A DNA stretch of 64,000 nucleotides. It comes from Halalkalicoccus jeotgali B3 (GTDB taxonomy: Archaea > Halobacteriota > Halobacteria > Halobacteriales > Halalkalicoccaceae). Every line of letters begins with the position of its first letter. Position 1 is the first letter of the stretch. A model generated the notes under the pieces. That model ran no database searches, was not told the origin of the DNA, and worked only from the letters and a program-made list of their open reading frames with translations. The position numbers and the translations under genes were made by a program. Location of the stretch: contig NC_014297.1 in NCBI RefSeq assembly GCF_000196895.1, positions 1,999,345 to 2,063,344 on the forward strand, written 5' to 3'. Positions 14,968 to 23,294 of the stretch are shown in pieces.

Positions 14968-17394
14968 TTAGGATGGCGATTCGGTCTCCGCTCGCCCGGG
15001 ACCCGACCCGCGGCGGAGCTTCAACAGGAAGCGATACGGGGTAAACAGTGCCGACTGCACTCGGCCCCGCAGGCCGGTTTCGCTGGCGTAGACCAACACA
15101 GGAACGTCGCGGTTGGCCGTCCGCCGGACGACCTTGTCGGCGTTGCTCCCGAAGACGAACCGTCGGAACACCCGATTGCGCGAGGCCCCGACCACGAGGG
15201 GGCCGCCGACGTCGGTCGCCACCTCGATCAGCGCGTCGGCGACGTCGTCGGCCTGCATCGCGTGGACCTCGACACTGTCGCGGTCGTCGAACCGCTCGAG
15301 GGTCCGATCGAGGTCCTCGGGCGTGCCGCTGGTTCCGGTCGGTTCGACGTTGACGACGTGGACGGTCGTCCCCCGGCGAGCGAGCAGGCTCGCGACGTCG
15401 AGGAGGTGGTCGTGGTGCGGGCCGCCGCCGACGCCGATAGTGATCGTCGAGAGATCGAGGGGGCCGTCGACGCGACTCGCAAAGACCACGTCACAGGGGG
15501 CCCTGTACTCGACCGATTCGGTGATGTCGGGTCGGTCCTCCGGGTAGCCCATGACGATCCGGTCGACCGATTCCTCGCGGGCGGTCGCGACGATGTCGAA
15601 CGCGACGTCGCGACTGATGTGGCCTTCGAGGAGGACCGTCGCATCGAGGTCGTCGCGAACGGTTTCGAGTCGGGCCTCGATGCGGTCTGCACGCTCGACG
15701 GCGATGTCGACGACGGTGTCACTGCCGGTCTGATCGGGGACCTCGGTGACGTTGAGCAGGCGAACGACCGGATCATCGCCGTAGAGCCGGCCGATATCGG
15801 CCGCCAGACGCGCGTAGTGGATCGCGCGGTCGGGGCGTTCGATCGGGACGAGGACCTCGTAGCGCTCCTCGGAAACCGACTCGGCGTCAGTGACGAGGGG
15901 CTCGCCTTCGGTCGAGGGCTCGTCCCGATCGGCCGCCGGTACGCTTGCCGACTCGACCTTCGGACCGCCGTTTGCGGTGACCTGCCGAGCGGCGACGGTT
16001 TCGTTAATCAGTTCGTCCCGGTCGGGCGCCCCGCCCCAGAGAAGGTACACACAGACCAGCACCGCCTCGACGAGGACGGCGACGGCGATGCCGACCGGCG
16101 GGAGGTTCGTGATCAGCGCGAGGTTCGCGAGGACGCCCACGATCGGAAGCCACGGCGAAGCGGGCACCGAGAAAGGACGCTCGATGTCAGGGAAGCGGCG
16201 CCGGTTGACGATCAGCGCGACGTTGACGACCGCCAGCGGCGCGAGTAGGTTCATGTTCGCAAAGCCGGTCAGCCCCTCGAGGCCGAGCGCGAACGGGACC
16301 GCACCCGAGAGCCCGCCCTCGGCGGGGAACAGCCCGACGAACACCGCGATCAGCGCCACGATCATCCCGGTGACGGCGACGATGCTCCAGAAGGGCGTGT
16401 TGTATTCCTGATGAATCCGCGAGAACGATCGGGGCCCTTGTCCCTGCCGCCCCATCAGATCCCCGATGCTCGATGCGGCGAGGATCGAGGCGTTCGAGGC
16501 CGACACCATCGAGAAGATCGCGCCCGCGACGATGAGCGCCTGACCCGCCGGACCCATGAAGGAGGCGGCGACGGTCCCCATCGCGGTCTCGCCGGCGCGC
16601 AACACGGAGTCATCGACGGGCGCGTTGACCATCGCGACGATGACGAACGTATAGAGAACCGTGACGGTGACGATGGAGGCGGCGATGGCCTTCGGAACCG
16701 TCTTGCGGGGTTCGATGATCTCGCCGGCGCTGGCGGCGATCGCCGAGAACCCGAAGAAGGTGATAAACGCCAGCGCGGCGATCGAGACGATGCCGGCGGG
16801 GTCGCCGAACTCGAAGCCGGTCGCGAACGTCGCCGTCGCCTGTGCGGGGCCGGCGTAGGCGACCGCGCCGCCAATGAAGGCAAAGAGGACGGCGACCTTC
16901 GCACCCGTAACCATCAACTGGAAGGTCCCGCTTTCTTCAGTTCCCTGCGCGTTTAGTCCGCCGAGCAAGAGCGCAGTCAGGATCCCCCAGACCCCGCCCG
17001 GGAGGTGGATCTCGCCGAGTCCGACCAGTTCGAGTGCCGGCCCGAAGACGAACTGCTCGACCCAGTGGTCCATCGTTCCCAGATAGAAGGCCGTCGTCGC
17101 ACAGTAGCCCATGAACAGGGAGGCCCCGATCCCGAACAGGAGGTACTCGTTGTCGAAGGTCCGCGAGGAAAAGAGGTACCCGCCGCCGTTCTCGGAGTAG
17201 ATCGAGGCGAACTCGGAGTAGCTCGCGGCGGTGATACTGGCGATGAGTGCCGCGATGACGAACGCGATCACGGCACTGGACCCGATCTCGTAGACCGCCC
17301 GCCCGGACAGCGAGAAGATACCGGCGGCGATCATAGTCCCCAGCCCCAGCGCGAACGCGATCTTGAAATCGAGCGTGCGTGTTTTCTCTACCAT
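14968..17394 (-). CDS. APC-superfamily amino acid permease with two C-terminal universal-stress domains
   Basis: An 808-residue protein. Residues 1 to about 450 form a 12-helix APC permease with the GLGTMIAAGIFSLSG substrate-site region in helix 1 and a SGxAxA-like stretch later. After a linker, two UspA-like domains follow (about 510-640 and 650-765), the second with the nucleotide-binding-like VGASRNRVFRRFVFGSNADKV. Usp domains bind ATP or AMP and probably gate or regulate transport. The substrate is likely an amino acid or related cation; it cannot be named. A TATAC-n5-GTATA palindrome lies upstream, and the next gene upstream encodes an Lrp-type regulator. Confidence 0.9.
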   Translation of the reverse strand: MVEKTRTLDFKIAFALGLGTMIAAGIFSLSGRAVYEIGSSAVIAFVIAALIASITAASYSEFASIYSENGGGYLFSSRTFDNEYLLFGIGASLFMGYCATTAFYLGTMDHWVEQFVFGPALELVGLGEIHLPGGVWGILTALLLGGLNAQGTEESGTFQLMVTGAKVAVLFAFIGGAVAYAGPAQATATFATGFEFGDPAGIVSIAALAFITFFGFSAIAASAGEIIEPRKTVPKAIAASIVTVTVLYTFVIVAMVNAPVDDSVLRAGETAMGTVAASFMGPAGQALIVAGAIFSMVSASNASILAASSIGDLMGRQGQGPRSFSRIHQEYNTPFWSIVAVTGMIVALIAVFVGLFPAEGGLSGAVPFALGLEGLTGFANMNLLAPLAVVNVALIVNRRRFPDIERPFSVPASPWLPIVGVLANLALITNLPPVGIAVAVLVEAVLVCVYLLWGGAPDRDELINETVAARQVTANGGPKVESASVPAADRDEPSTEGEPLVTDAESVSEERYEVLVPIERPDRAIHYARLAADIGRLYGDDPVVRLLNVTEVPDQTGSDTVVDIAVERADRIEARLETVRDDLDATVLLEGHISRDVAFDIVATAREESVDRIVMGYPEDRPDITESVEYRAPCDVVFASRVDGPLDLSTITIGVGGGPHHDHLLDVASLLARRGTTVHVVNVEPTGTSGTPEDLDRTLERFDDRDSVEVHAMQADDVADALIEVATDVGGPLVVGASRNRVFRRFVFGSNADKVVRRTANRDVPVLVYASETGLRGRVQSALFTPYRFLLKLRRGSGPGRAETESPS

Positions 17395-17414
17395 ATCCCT
17401 ACACCCCGATCGGG

Positions 17415-17483
17415 ATTCAAAAATCTATTGCAGTCTATATGCGCTATCGAAACTATACAGACAGTATAATTCGCATTCAAAAA
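17415..17483 (-). promoter_or_regulatory. Operator-like palindrome and direct repeats upstream of the APC permease
   Basis: Within the 100-base gap, TATACAGACAGTATA at 17454-17468 is an inverted repeat (TATAC/GTATA arms, 5-base spacer) flanked by a 9-base direct repeat ATTCAAAAA at 17415-17423 and 17475-17483. The AT-rich stretch also carries the likely promoter of the permease. The Lrp-type regulator encoded just upstream is the obvious candidate binder; this is inference. Confidence 0.4.
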
Positions 17484-17494
17484 CAGCCACTCAG

Positions 17495-18247
17495 TCAGCG
17501 CGTACTCGAGAGTCCCGTGAACGCCTCGAGGAGGTCGTCCTGAACGCCCTCGCGGGAGAGGACCGTCACGACGTCGCCGACTCGGAGGGCGGTCCCCCCA
17601 CGGGGCGTGATGACGTCGTCCTCGCGCTCGACGGCGATCACCAGCACGTCCTCGCTGAGGATCCCCTCGCCGACGGCCTCCTCGACGGTGCGCTCGGCGA
17701 GGGGTGCGTCCTCCATGACGGGGATCTCGATCACCTCCGCGCCCCCCGAGAGGCTCATCACGTCGGTCAGCGGGCTCCGGTCGTGGGTTTCGGCTGGCCC
17801 GTACTGGTCGTAGGGCCGGTAGTATTCGCCGTTGACCAGTCCCTCGTCCTCAATGTCCAGACCCAGCTCCGCGAGTTCGCGTTTGATCCGCGTCAGCTCG
17901 CCCGTGTCGTCGCCGATCGCCTGGACGTGGAGGTTCTCGCGGCCGGTCATCGTCGAGCGGACGTGGACCACGCCGGGGACCTGCAACACACGAGCAACGA
18001 CATCATCGAGGCTCGTGGGGGCGTTACAGAGGAAGATGTTCATCAGCTTGCCCTCGGCGGTCTCGTAGTCGATGTCGGCGTGATACCCCTGAATGACGCC
18101 CCGTTCCTCGAGTTGCCCGATCCGGTTGCGAATCGTCGCCGCCGAGACGTCGACCTCCTCGGCGATCATCGGGGCGGTCGTGTTCCGGGCGTCGACCCGG
18201 AGGTAATAGAGGATGCGCTTGTCGATATCGTCGAGTCGGGTCCGCAT
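17495..18247 (-). CDS. Lrp/AsnC-type transcriptional regulator fused to a TrkA-C (RCK_C) domain
   Basis: The 250-residue protein has an AsnC-type winged helix-turn-helix (about residues 1-55; RLDDIDKRILYYL and VSAATIRNRIGQLEERG), a RAM-like ligand domain (about 65-135, with VPGVVHVRSTMTG), and a C-terminal RCK_C domain (about 165-245, VIEIPVMEDAPLAERTV then LRVGDVVTVLS). RCK_C domains sense nucleotides or ions in potassium channels and transporters, so this looks like a regulator that reads the same signal as TrkA. The ATG at 18247 precedes the HTH. It follows trkA by 58 bases on the same strand. Confidence 0.9.
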   Translation of the reverse strand: MRTRLDDIDKRILYYLRVDARNTTAPMIAEEVDVSAATIRNRIGQLEERGVIQGYHADIDYETAEGKLMNIFLCNAPTSLDDVVARVLQVPGVVHVRSTMTGRENLHVQAIGDDTGELTRIKRELAELGLDIEDEGLVNGEYYRPYDQYGPAETHDRSPLTDVMSLSGGAEVIEIPVMEDAPLAERTVEEAVGEGILSEDVLVIAVEREDDVITPRGGTALRVGDVVTVLSREGVQDDLLEAFTGLSSTR

Positions 18248-18305
18248 AGCGGGTCGTTGATCGGGGTCGACAATCAGTCCTTCCGTCCGGTTTCGACTCG
18301 GGGGT

Positions 18306-19622
18306 TCAGATCGCCTCGCTGACCTCGGGGGCCACCTCGGCGTCGACGAACGCGATGACCCGGTCGCCGGTCTCGATGACGCGGTTCCCACGGGGGAGTT
18401 CGAGCTGGCCGTCGCGGATGATCGCCCCGACGACGACGCCCCCGGGCAGCGTCTCGGCGGACTCGCCGAGCGTGCGCCCCGCGAGGACGCTCTCGGTATC
18501 GACGACGACCTCGAGGATCTCGGCGTCGTCGTGGTCGAGCGTGCCGACGGTCTCCGGACCGGACCCGTAGATCACCCGCAGCACGTCGCCGATGAGGAGG
18601 TCCTCGGGGTGGACGACCACGTCCAGACCGCTCTCCTCGACGAGATCGACGAGTGTGGGGTCCTCGACGACGACGGCGGTCGCCCCGACACCCAGCTCGC
18701 GGGCGAGTTGTCCCAACAGGTAGTTGGTCTCGTCGTCGGCCGCGCCGACGACCAGGTCGGCCGCCTCGAACAGCCCCGGATCGATCCCCTCGATCGTCGG
18801 CTCCGCGTCGTCGCCCTCGCCCCCGGCAGGGACGGTCGAGGCCTCGAGAGCGGGTTCGACGAGACGCGGCTCCCAACCCCGACTCTCGAAGCGGCGGGCG
18901 ATCCGCGAGCCGAGGCCATCCGAGCCGACGACCACGACGTTAGCCGTCGAATCCAGCGCACCCCGCTGGTCGAGGCTCGCTGCGAACCGGCCGATACCCG
19001 AGAGGCTGCCGATGACGACCAGCGAGTCGCCCGCCCGGATGACCGTCTCGCCGTCCGGGATGACGATCCCTCCGTCCCTGAGGAGGGCCGCGAACGTGAC
19101 CGAGGCGTAGCGGTCGGCCGCCGCGACCGTCTGGCCGGCGATCGACGCCCCCTCCTCGATGTCGAACTCCGCGACCTCGACGACGCCCTCCGCGAACGTA
19201 TCGACGGCCTTGGCCCCCGGCAGCGCGCACGTCCGGACGAGCGCGTCGGCGGCGAGGTCGTCGAGACAGCGCATCGCATCAACCCCGAGTCCCCCATCGA
19301 GCGACTGCCAACTCCGGTACAGGTCGCCGTCTTTGACCCGGGCGATCGTGTCGGCATCGCCCCAGCGTTTGGCGGCGTTACAGACCATGACGTTCGTCGC
19401 GTCCCTGTCGGTGCTTGCCACGACGATCTCGGCGCGGTCTATCGAGGCCTCCCCGAGTACCGCCGCCGAACGACCGTCGCCGACGACGCCCGTCACGTCA
19501 AGGCGGGCGGTCAGGGCGTCGACCCGCTCGGGATCCGAGTCGACGACCGTTACGTCGTGGTTCGGTGCCAGGTCCGCGGCGATGTTCGAGCCGACGTTTC
19601 CCGCTCCGACGATCAGTATCAT
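18306..19622 (-). CDS. trkA: Trk potassium uptake regulatory subunit TrkA
   Basis: The 438-residue protein has the duplicated RCK layout of full-length TrkA: an NAD-binding N lobe (VGAGNVGSNIA, residues 5-15, with Asp-ending strand VVDSD), an RCK_C lobe, a second N lobe with a degraded glycine motif (VGSDGLGSRIA) and a second RCK_C lobe. It gates the TrkH pore in response to bound nucleotide. It diverges from trkH across a 280-base gap and leads a minus-strand run with the Lrp-RCK_C regulator and the Usp-linked permease. Confidence 0.94.
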   Translation of the reverse strand: MILIVGAGNVGSNIAADLAPNHDVTVVDSDPERVDALTARLDVTGVVGDGRSAAVLGEASIDRAEIVVASTDRDATNVMVCNAAKRWGDADTIARVKDGDLYRSWQSLDGGLGVDAMRCLDDLAADALVRTCALPGAKAVDTFAEGVVEVAEFDIEEGASIAGQTVAAADRYASVTFAALLRDGGIVIPDGETVIRAGDSLVVIGSLSGIGRFAASLDQRGALDSTANVVVVGSDGLGSRIARRFESRGWEPRLVEPALEASTVPAGGEGDDAEPTIEGIDPGLFEAADLVVGAADDETNYLLGQLARELGVGATAVVVEDPTLVDLVEESGLDVVVHPEDLLIGDVLRVIYGSGPETVGTLDHDDAEILEVVVDTESVLAGRTLGESAETLPGGVVVGAIIRDGQLELPRGNRVIETGDRVIAFVDAEVAPEVSEAI

Positions 19623-19902
19623 CCCACCCTCGATAAGGGGCCGACTACCGTAAGCGTTTATCTATCCCGACAATTTTATCGATTCGATATCTTAACTTAT
19701 ATACTCTTTTTCGAAGTCGAACCCCGCCCCGTTGTCGGGTAGTGGCTTCGCCCCGAAAACCGGCGGCCGTGGTCGGTCCGTCCTCCGGCGAGCGCGCCCG
19801 GTCGACCGAGTGCCGGGCTCGCGGAGCGGTTCGGGGCGGTTTCGATGCGTTCTTGAGCGGAGCCGGGCGTATCGGAGTACGCATGGATCGGGGCCGATAC
19901 GC
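19623..19902. promoter_or_regulatory. Divergent trkA-trkH control region
   Basis: The 280-base gap holds an AT-rich block at about 19650-19710 (TTTATC, TTTTATC, TTAACTTATATAC) able to carry promoters in both directions, then a GC-rich stretch at 19725-19902 with no convincing protein frame. If trkH starts from the TATATA near 19697, its mRNA would have an untranslated leader of roughly 180 bases, long for a haloarchaeon. Confidence 0.4.
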
Positions 19903-21435
19903 GTGAGCTTACATATCGACTGGCGGGCGAGCGTCGGGCTCGTCGGAACGGTCGTGAAGTACCTCTCGTTGACGATGCTCGTCCCGCTGTTCGTCGCGAT
20001 CATCTACCGCGAGGACGTCTGGGTGTTCGTCGTTTCGATCCTGATCACGATCAGCATCGGGCTGGCGCTCGAACGCATCGAGCCCGATCCGGACCTCGGC
20101 CCCGAGGAGGCGCTGTTGTTGGTCACGCTCGCGTGGCTCGCGGCCGCGCTGATCGGTACGATACCCTACTTGCTTGCGGGCTACGGGACGGCCTCGACGC
20201 TTTCACACCCGATAAACGCCCTCTTCGAGTCGATGAGCGGCTTCACCACGACCGGTGCCACGGTGATGGGCGAGATCGGCGTCGAGCGCCACTCGCACGC
20301 CCTGATGATGTGGCGCCAGCTCACCCAGTGGCTCGGCGGGATGGGGATCATCGTGCTGATGATCGCGATCCTCCCCGAGTTGGCCGTCAACGGGGCCCAG
20401 TTGATGGGCTCTGAGGCCCCCGGCCCGACCCTCCAGAAGCTGACCCCGAAGATCGCCCAGACCGCACGCGCGCTCTGGATGGTCTACTTCGGGTTCACCA
20501 TCGCGTTGATCTGTCTGCTCTATGCGCTGCACGTCCTCGGACTGGCGCCGAACATGGACCTGTACAACGCGATCGCCCACGGCTTTTCGACGCTCCCGAC
20601 CGGGGGCTTTTCCACGCGGGCCGACAGCATCGCCGCGTTCTCGGCGGCGGTGCAGTGGGCGCTCGTCCCGTTTATGGTGATCGCGGGGGTGAACTTCGCG
20701 CTGTTCTGGCAGGTGCTTCGCGGCGAGTGGCGCGCGCTCTTCGAGGACACCGAGTTTCGGGTGTACACGGGGGCGATCGCGGTGCTGGTCGCGGTGCTTG
20801 CGGTGGTGTTGTTCCGCGGGGGCGCGCCGGTCCTCGAACTCGGCGGCGCGACCGAAGGCGTGAGCGAGAACGCGCTGCGACAGGCCGCCTTCCAGATCGG
20901 CTCGTTACTGAACTCGACCGGGTACGCCACGAGCGATTTCGCCCAGTGGGACGCCCACGCGCGGATGGTGCTGCTCTTTGCGATGTTCATCGGCGGGTCG
21001 GCGGGGTCGACGGGTGGCGGGATCAAGGTGATCCGGTGGCTCGTGATCCTCAAGACCCTCAGACGGGAGCTGTTCGTGGCGGCCCACCCGCGGGCGGTCC
21101 GGCCCGTGCGCCTGGCCGGACGGGTCGTCGACGAGGACGTGATCCGGGGGCTCGTGGCCTTTACGTTCCTCTACTTGCTCCTGTTCGGTCTCAGCGCCGT
21201 GTTCCTCTCGCTCGACGCCGCACGGATCGGCTACGAGCTGACGCCAATGGAGGCGATCACCGCGTCGCTTGCGACCATCGGGAACATCGGCCCCGGGTTC
21301 GGGTCGCTCGGGCCCTTCGGGAGCTATCTAGCGTTCTCGAACGTGTCGAAGCTCCTGATGACGTTTCTGATGTGGGTCGGCCGCCTCGAAATCGTACCGG
21401 TCCTCGCGCTGTTCGTCCTCTCGATCGAGGAGTGA
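19903..21435 (+). CDS. trkH: Trk potassium uptake membrane subunit TrkH
   Basis: The 510-residue protein forms the potassium-translocating pore. It has multiple membrane helices arranged as repeated M1-P-M2 units; filter-like loops are seen as SGFTTTGATV, LPTGGFSTR, NSTGYATSD and ATIGNIGPGFG, each with the key glycine. GGSAGSTGGGIKV is the typical TrkH cytosolic loop. GTG at 19903 is chosen because membrane-core sequence (SLHIDWRASVG) follows directly; an in-frame extension upstream is Arg/Gly-rich and unlike haloarchaeal protein. Confidence 0.93.
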   Translation: MSLHIDWRASVGLVGTVVKYLSLTMLVPLFVAIIYREDVWVFVVSILITISIGLALERIEPDPDLGPEEALLLVTLAWLAAALIGTIPYLLAGYGTASTLSHPINALFESMSGFTTTGATVMGEIGVERHSHALMMWRQLTQWLGGMGIIVLMIAILPELAVNGAQLMGSEAPGPTLQKLTPKIAQTARALWMVYFGFTIALICLLYALHVLGLAPNMDLYNAIAHGFSTLPTGGFSTRADSIAAFSAAVQWALVPFMVIAGVNFALFWQVLRGEWRALFEDTEFRVYTGAIAVLVAVLAVVLFRGGAPVLELGGATEGVSENALRQAAFQIGSLLNSTGYATSDFAQWDAHARMVLLFAMFIGGSAGSTGGGIKVIRWLVILKTLRRELFVAAHPRAVRPVRLAGRVVDEDVIRGLVAFTFLYLLLFGLSAVFLSLDAARIGYELTPMEAITASLATIGNIGPGFGSLGPFGSYLAFSNVSKLLMTFLMWVGRLEIVPVLALFVLSIEE

Positions 21436-21436
21436 A

Positions 21437-21634
21437 TCACGCATACCGGCCGAGGATCCGCAAGAACGCCCACATCGTCCAGACGACGACGAGGAGTGCC
21501 ACGACGACGAGTTCCTGTTCGACGAGAAAGGCCCCGGTGATCTGCAAGACCACGTACTCGATCCCGACGTAGATCAACACTACCGCGAGGATGTCCCAGA
21601 TCGACCGTGGGTTCCTGATACTGGGGGGTCTCAT
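21437..21634 (-). CDS. Small two-helix membrane protein (65 aa), unknown function
   Basis: The 65-residue frame has a short basic start (MRPPSIRNPRSIW), a first hydrophobic segment (DILAVVLIYVGIEYVVLQI) and a second (LVVVALLVVVWTMWAFL), ending GRYA. The positive-inside pattern puts the N-terminus in the cytosol. It converges on trkH with one base between stops and lies beside a UspA gene. No family is recognised; a role linked to the transporter is only a guess from position. Confidence 0.72.
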   Translation of the reverse strand: MRPPSIRNPRSIWDILAVVLIYVGIEYVVLQITGAFLVEQELVVVALLVVVWTMWAFLRILGRYA

Positions 21635-21700
21635 GGGGTCGTCGGATGCGGGTTCGGTCCGACGGTATATCGGTCTATCCCCGCCGCCAGTGGAGTGCGA

Positions 21701-22132
21701 TCAGGTCCGTTCGGGGGGCAAGACGAGCACCGGGCGGGTCGTCTCCGTGATCAGCTTTCGGGCGGTGTCCCCCGAGAGGAGGTCGACGAGGCGGTTGCTG
21801 GGCCGGGGCTGGAAGACGATGTAGGTGACGTCAAGGTCCTCGGCGGCCTCGAAGACGGTCTCGACGAGGTCCGTCCCGTACCGGACCTCCTGATGGAGGT
21901 CGTAGGACGTCCCCTCGAGGTGCTCCCGGAGCGTCGAGAACGTCTCTTGGGCCTCGGCTTCGAGTTGCGAGGGGGATGCGGGGTCGATCCCGCCCTCGGT
22001 GTGTTCGATCACGTGGAGCGCGTGGACGGTCGTCCCCGACGGGAGGTACCGTCGAAGCGCCGTCGCGGTCTGTCGAGCGTCGTCCTCGTTGGCCAGCGGG
22101 AGCAATACCGACTCGACGGTCCGATCGGTCAT
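21701..22132 (-). CDS. Universal stress protein (UspA family)
   Basis: A 143-residue single-domain Usp: N-terminal strand ESVLLPLANEDDA, HVIEH after the second strand, and C-terminal RKLITETTRPVLVLPP. The glycine-rich ATP loop is weak (PRPSNRLVDLLSGDTARK), so nucleotide binding is uncertain. The ATG at 22132 (MTDRTVESV) is preferred to an upstream in-frame ATG at 22156, which would add a non-conserved segment. The neighbourhood of TrkA/TrkH and the Usp-fused permease suggests osmotic or ionic stress response. Confidence 0.87.
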   Translation of the reverse strand: MTDRTVESVLLPLANEDDARQTATALRRYLPSGTTVHALHVIEHTEGGIDPASPSQLEAEAQETFSTLREHLEGTSYDLHQEVRYGTDLVETVFEAAEDLDVTYIVFQPRPSNRLVDLLSGDTARKLITETTRPVLVLPPERT

Positions 22133-22239
22133 ACCGTCCCATGGGAACGAGGCCACGGTAAGGCTGTCGCCCCTCCGAGGGTCGGGTTCGCCGACCGCAG
22201 GCCGCAGGCTTTTGGTTACGAACCACGGCAGTACCCTCG

Positions 22240-22971
22240 ATGGAAGTCGCCATCCTCACCGTCGGTGACGAGGTGCTCGCGGGGGACACCCCGAACACGA
22301 ACGCGACGTGGCTCGCAAGCGAACTCACGGATCGCGGCGCGACCGTCGCCCGGATCCTGACCGTCCCCGACGAGCACGACCTCATCGTCGAGACCCTCCG
22401 GCGGTGGGGCGAGCGCTTCGACGCCGTGATCGTCACCGGCGGGCTGGGCGGGACCCACGACGACGTGACCGCGGACGCGTTGGCGGCGGCGTTCGGTCGG
22501 GAACTCGTCGTCGACGACGCCGTCCGCGAGGACGTCCTCGAGACGGTCGCGGCCTACCGGGAGGAAAACCCCGAGACGGTGGCCGCCCACGACGTCGAGA
22601 TCGACGTCGACGCATGGGCGGCCCTCCCCGAGGGGAGTCGCGTCCTGTTGAACCCCGAGGGGCTCTGTCCAGGCTGTGTTCTAGAGAACGTCTACGCGTT
22701 TCCGGGCGTCCCCGACGAGATGAAGGCGCTGTTTTCGGGGGTCGTCGCGGAGTTCGGTGGCGAGACGGTCACGAGAACGCTCTATACGCCCCAGCCCGAG
22801 GGGTCGATGCTCGACGCGCTTGCGGGCGTCCGGGAACGCTTCGACGTGGCGGTGGGGAGCTACCCGGCGACCGAGGGGCAGAACCGCCTCAAGCTGTCGG
22901 GAACCGACCCCGAGGCGGTCGCCGGGGCGGTCGAGTGGCTCCGCGGACGGGTCGAGATCGCCGAGGAGTGA
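22240..22971 (+). CDS. CinA-type molybdopterin-binding domain protein
   Basis: The 243-residue protein matches the N-terminal (MoCF/COG1058) domain of CinA: ILTVGDEVLAGDTPNTNATWLA-type start, VTGGLGGTHDDVT as the nucleotide/pterin-binding motif and an FPGVPDEMK motif in the second half. The C-terminal nicotinamide-nucleotide amidase domain of bacterial CinA is absent. In some CinA proteins this part hydrolyses ADP-ribose; activity here is not established. A GGCTTTTG box lies 25 bases before the ATG. It converges with a zinc-ribbon gene one base away. Confidence 0.9.
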   Translation: MEVAILTVGDEVLAGDTPNTNATWLASELTDRGATVARILTVPDEHDLIVETLRRWGERFDAVIVTGGLGGTHDDVTADALAAAFGRELVVDDAVREDVLETVAAYREENPETVAAHDVEIDVDAWAALPEGSRVLLNPEGLCPGCVLENVYAFPGVPDEMKALFSGVVAEFGGETVTRTLYTPQPEGSMLDALAGVRERFDVAVGSYPATEGQNRLKLSGTDPEAVAGAVEWLRGRVEIAEE

Positions 22972-22972
22972 G

Positions 22973-23149
22973 TCACTCGAAGGCTGCGGCTGACTCCCCG
23001 TCCTCGAGGATCCGGTAGTCGGCCTCCTCACAGCACCCGTCCTCGGACCCGATTGGATGGATCGTGCCGTCGGGCCAGACGCGCACGGGTGCCAGCTCGC
23101 CACAGCCGTCACACACCGCGACCGCCTTCGTTTTCTCCACGTCTGCCAT
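22973..23149 (-). CDS. Small zinc-ribbon-like protein (58 aa)
   Basis: The 58-residue acidic frame starts at the ATG at 23149 (MADVEKTKAVAVC) and has a CDGC pair near residues 13-16 and a GCC pair near 39-40, enough for one small zinc site. It ends GESAAAFE. It lies tail-to-tail with the CinA-like gene, one base apart. Similar tiny ribbons are frequent in haloarchaea; no function is assigned. Confidence 0.7.
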   Translation of the reverse strand: MADVEKTKAVAVCDGCGELAPVRVWPDGTIHPIGSEDGCCEEADYRILEDGESAAAFE

Positions 23150-23294
23150 ACCTGTAAGAGGGATACTGCACGAGAACCCATCAGCGTATCCATCCGCGTT
23201 CCGCCGTGTGGGTGTGCGAGCCACCCTGAAACCGGTCGCGACTGCCGCGTAAGGAAGGGCTTTTGTACCGAATCGGCTAGTTCGGGCGAGTTCT

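Noticed and set aside
19732-19902. N-terminal extension of TrkH to 19732
   Set aside because: The extension is Arg/Gly/Ser-rich and not membrane-like; TrkH-type sequence begins after the GTG at 19903.
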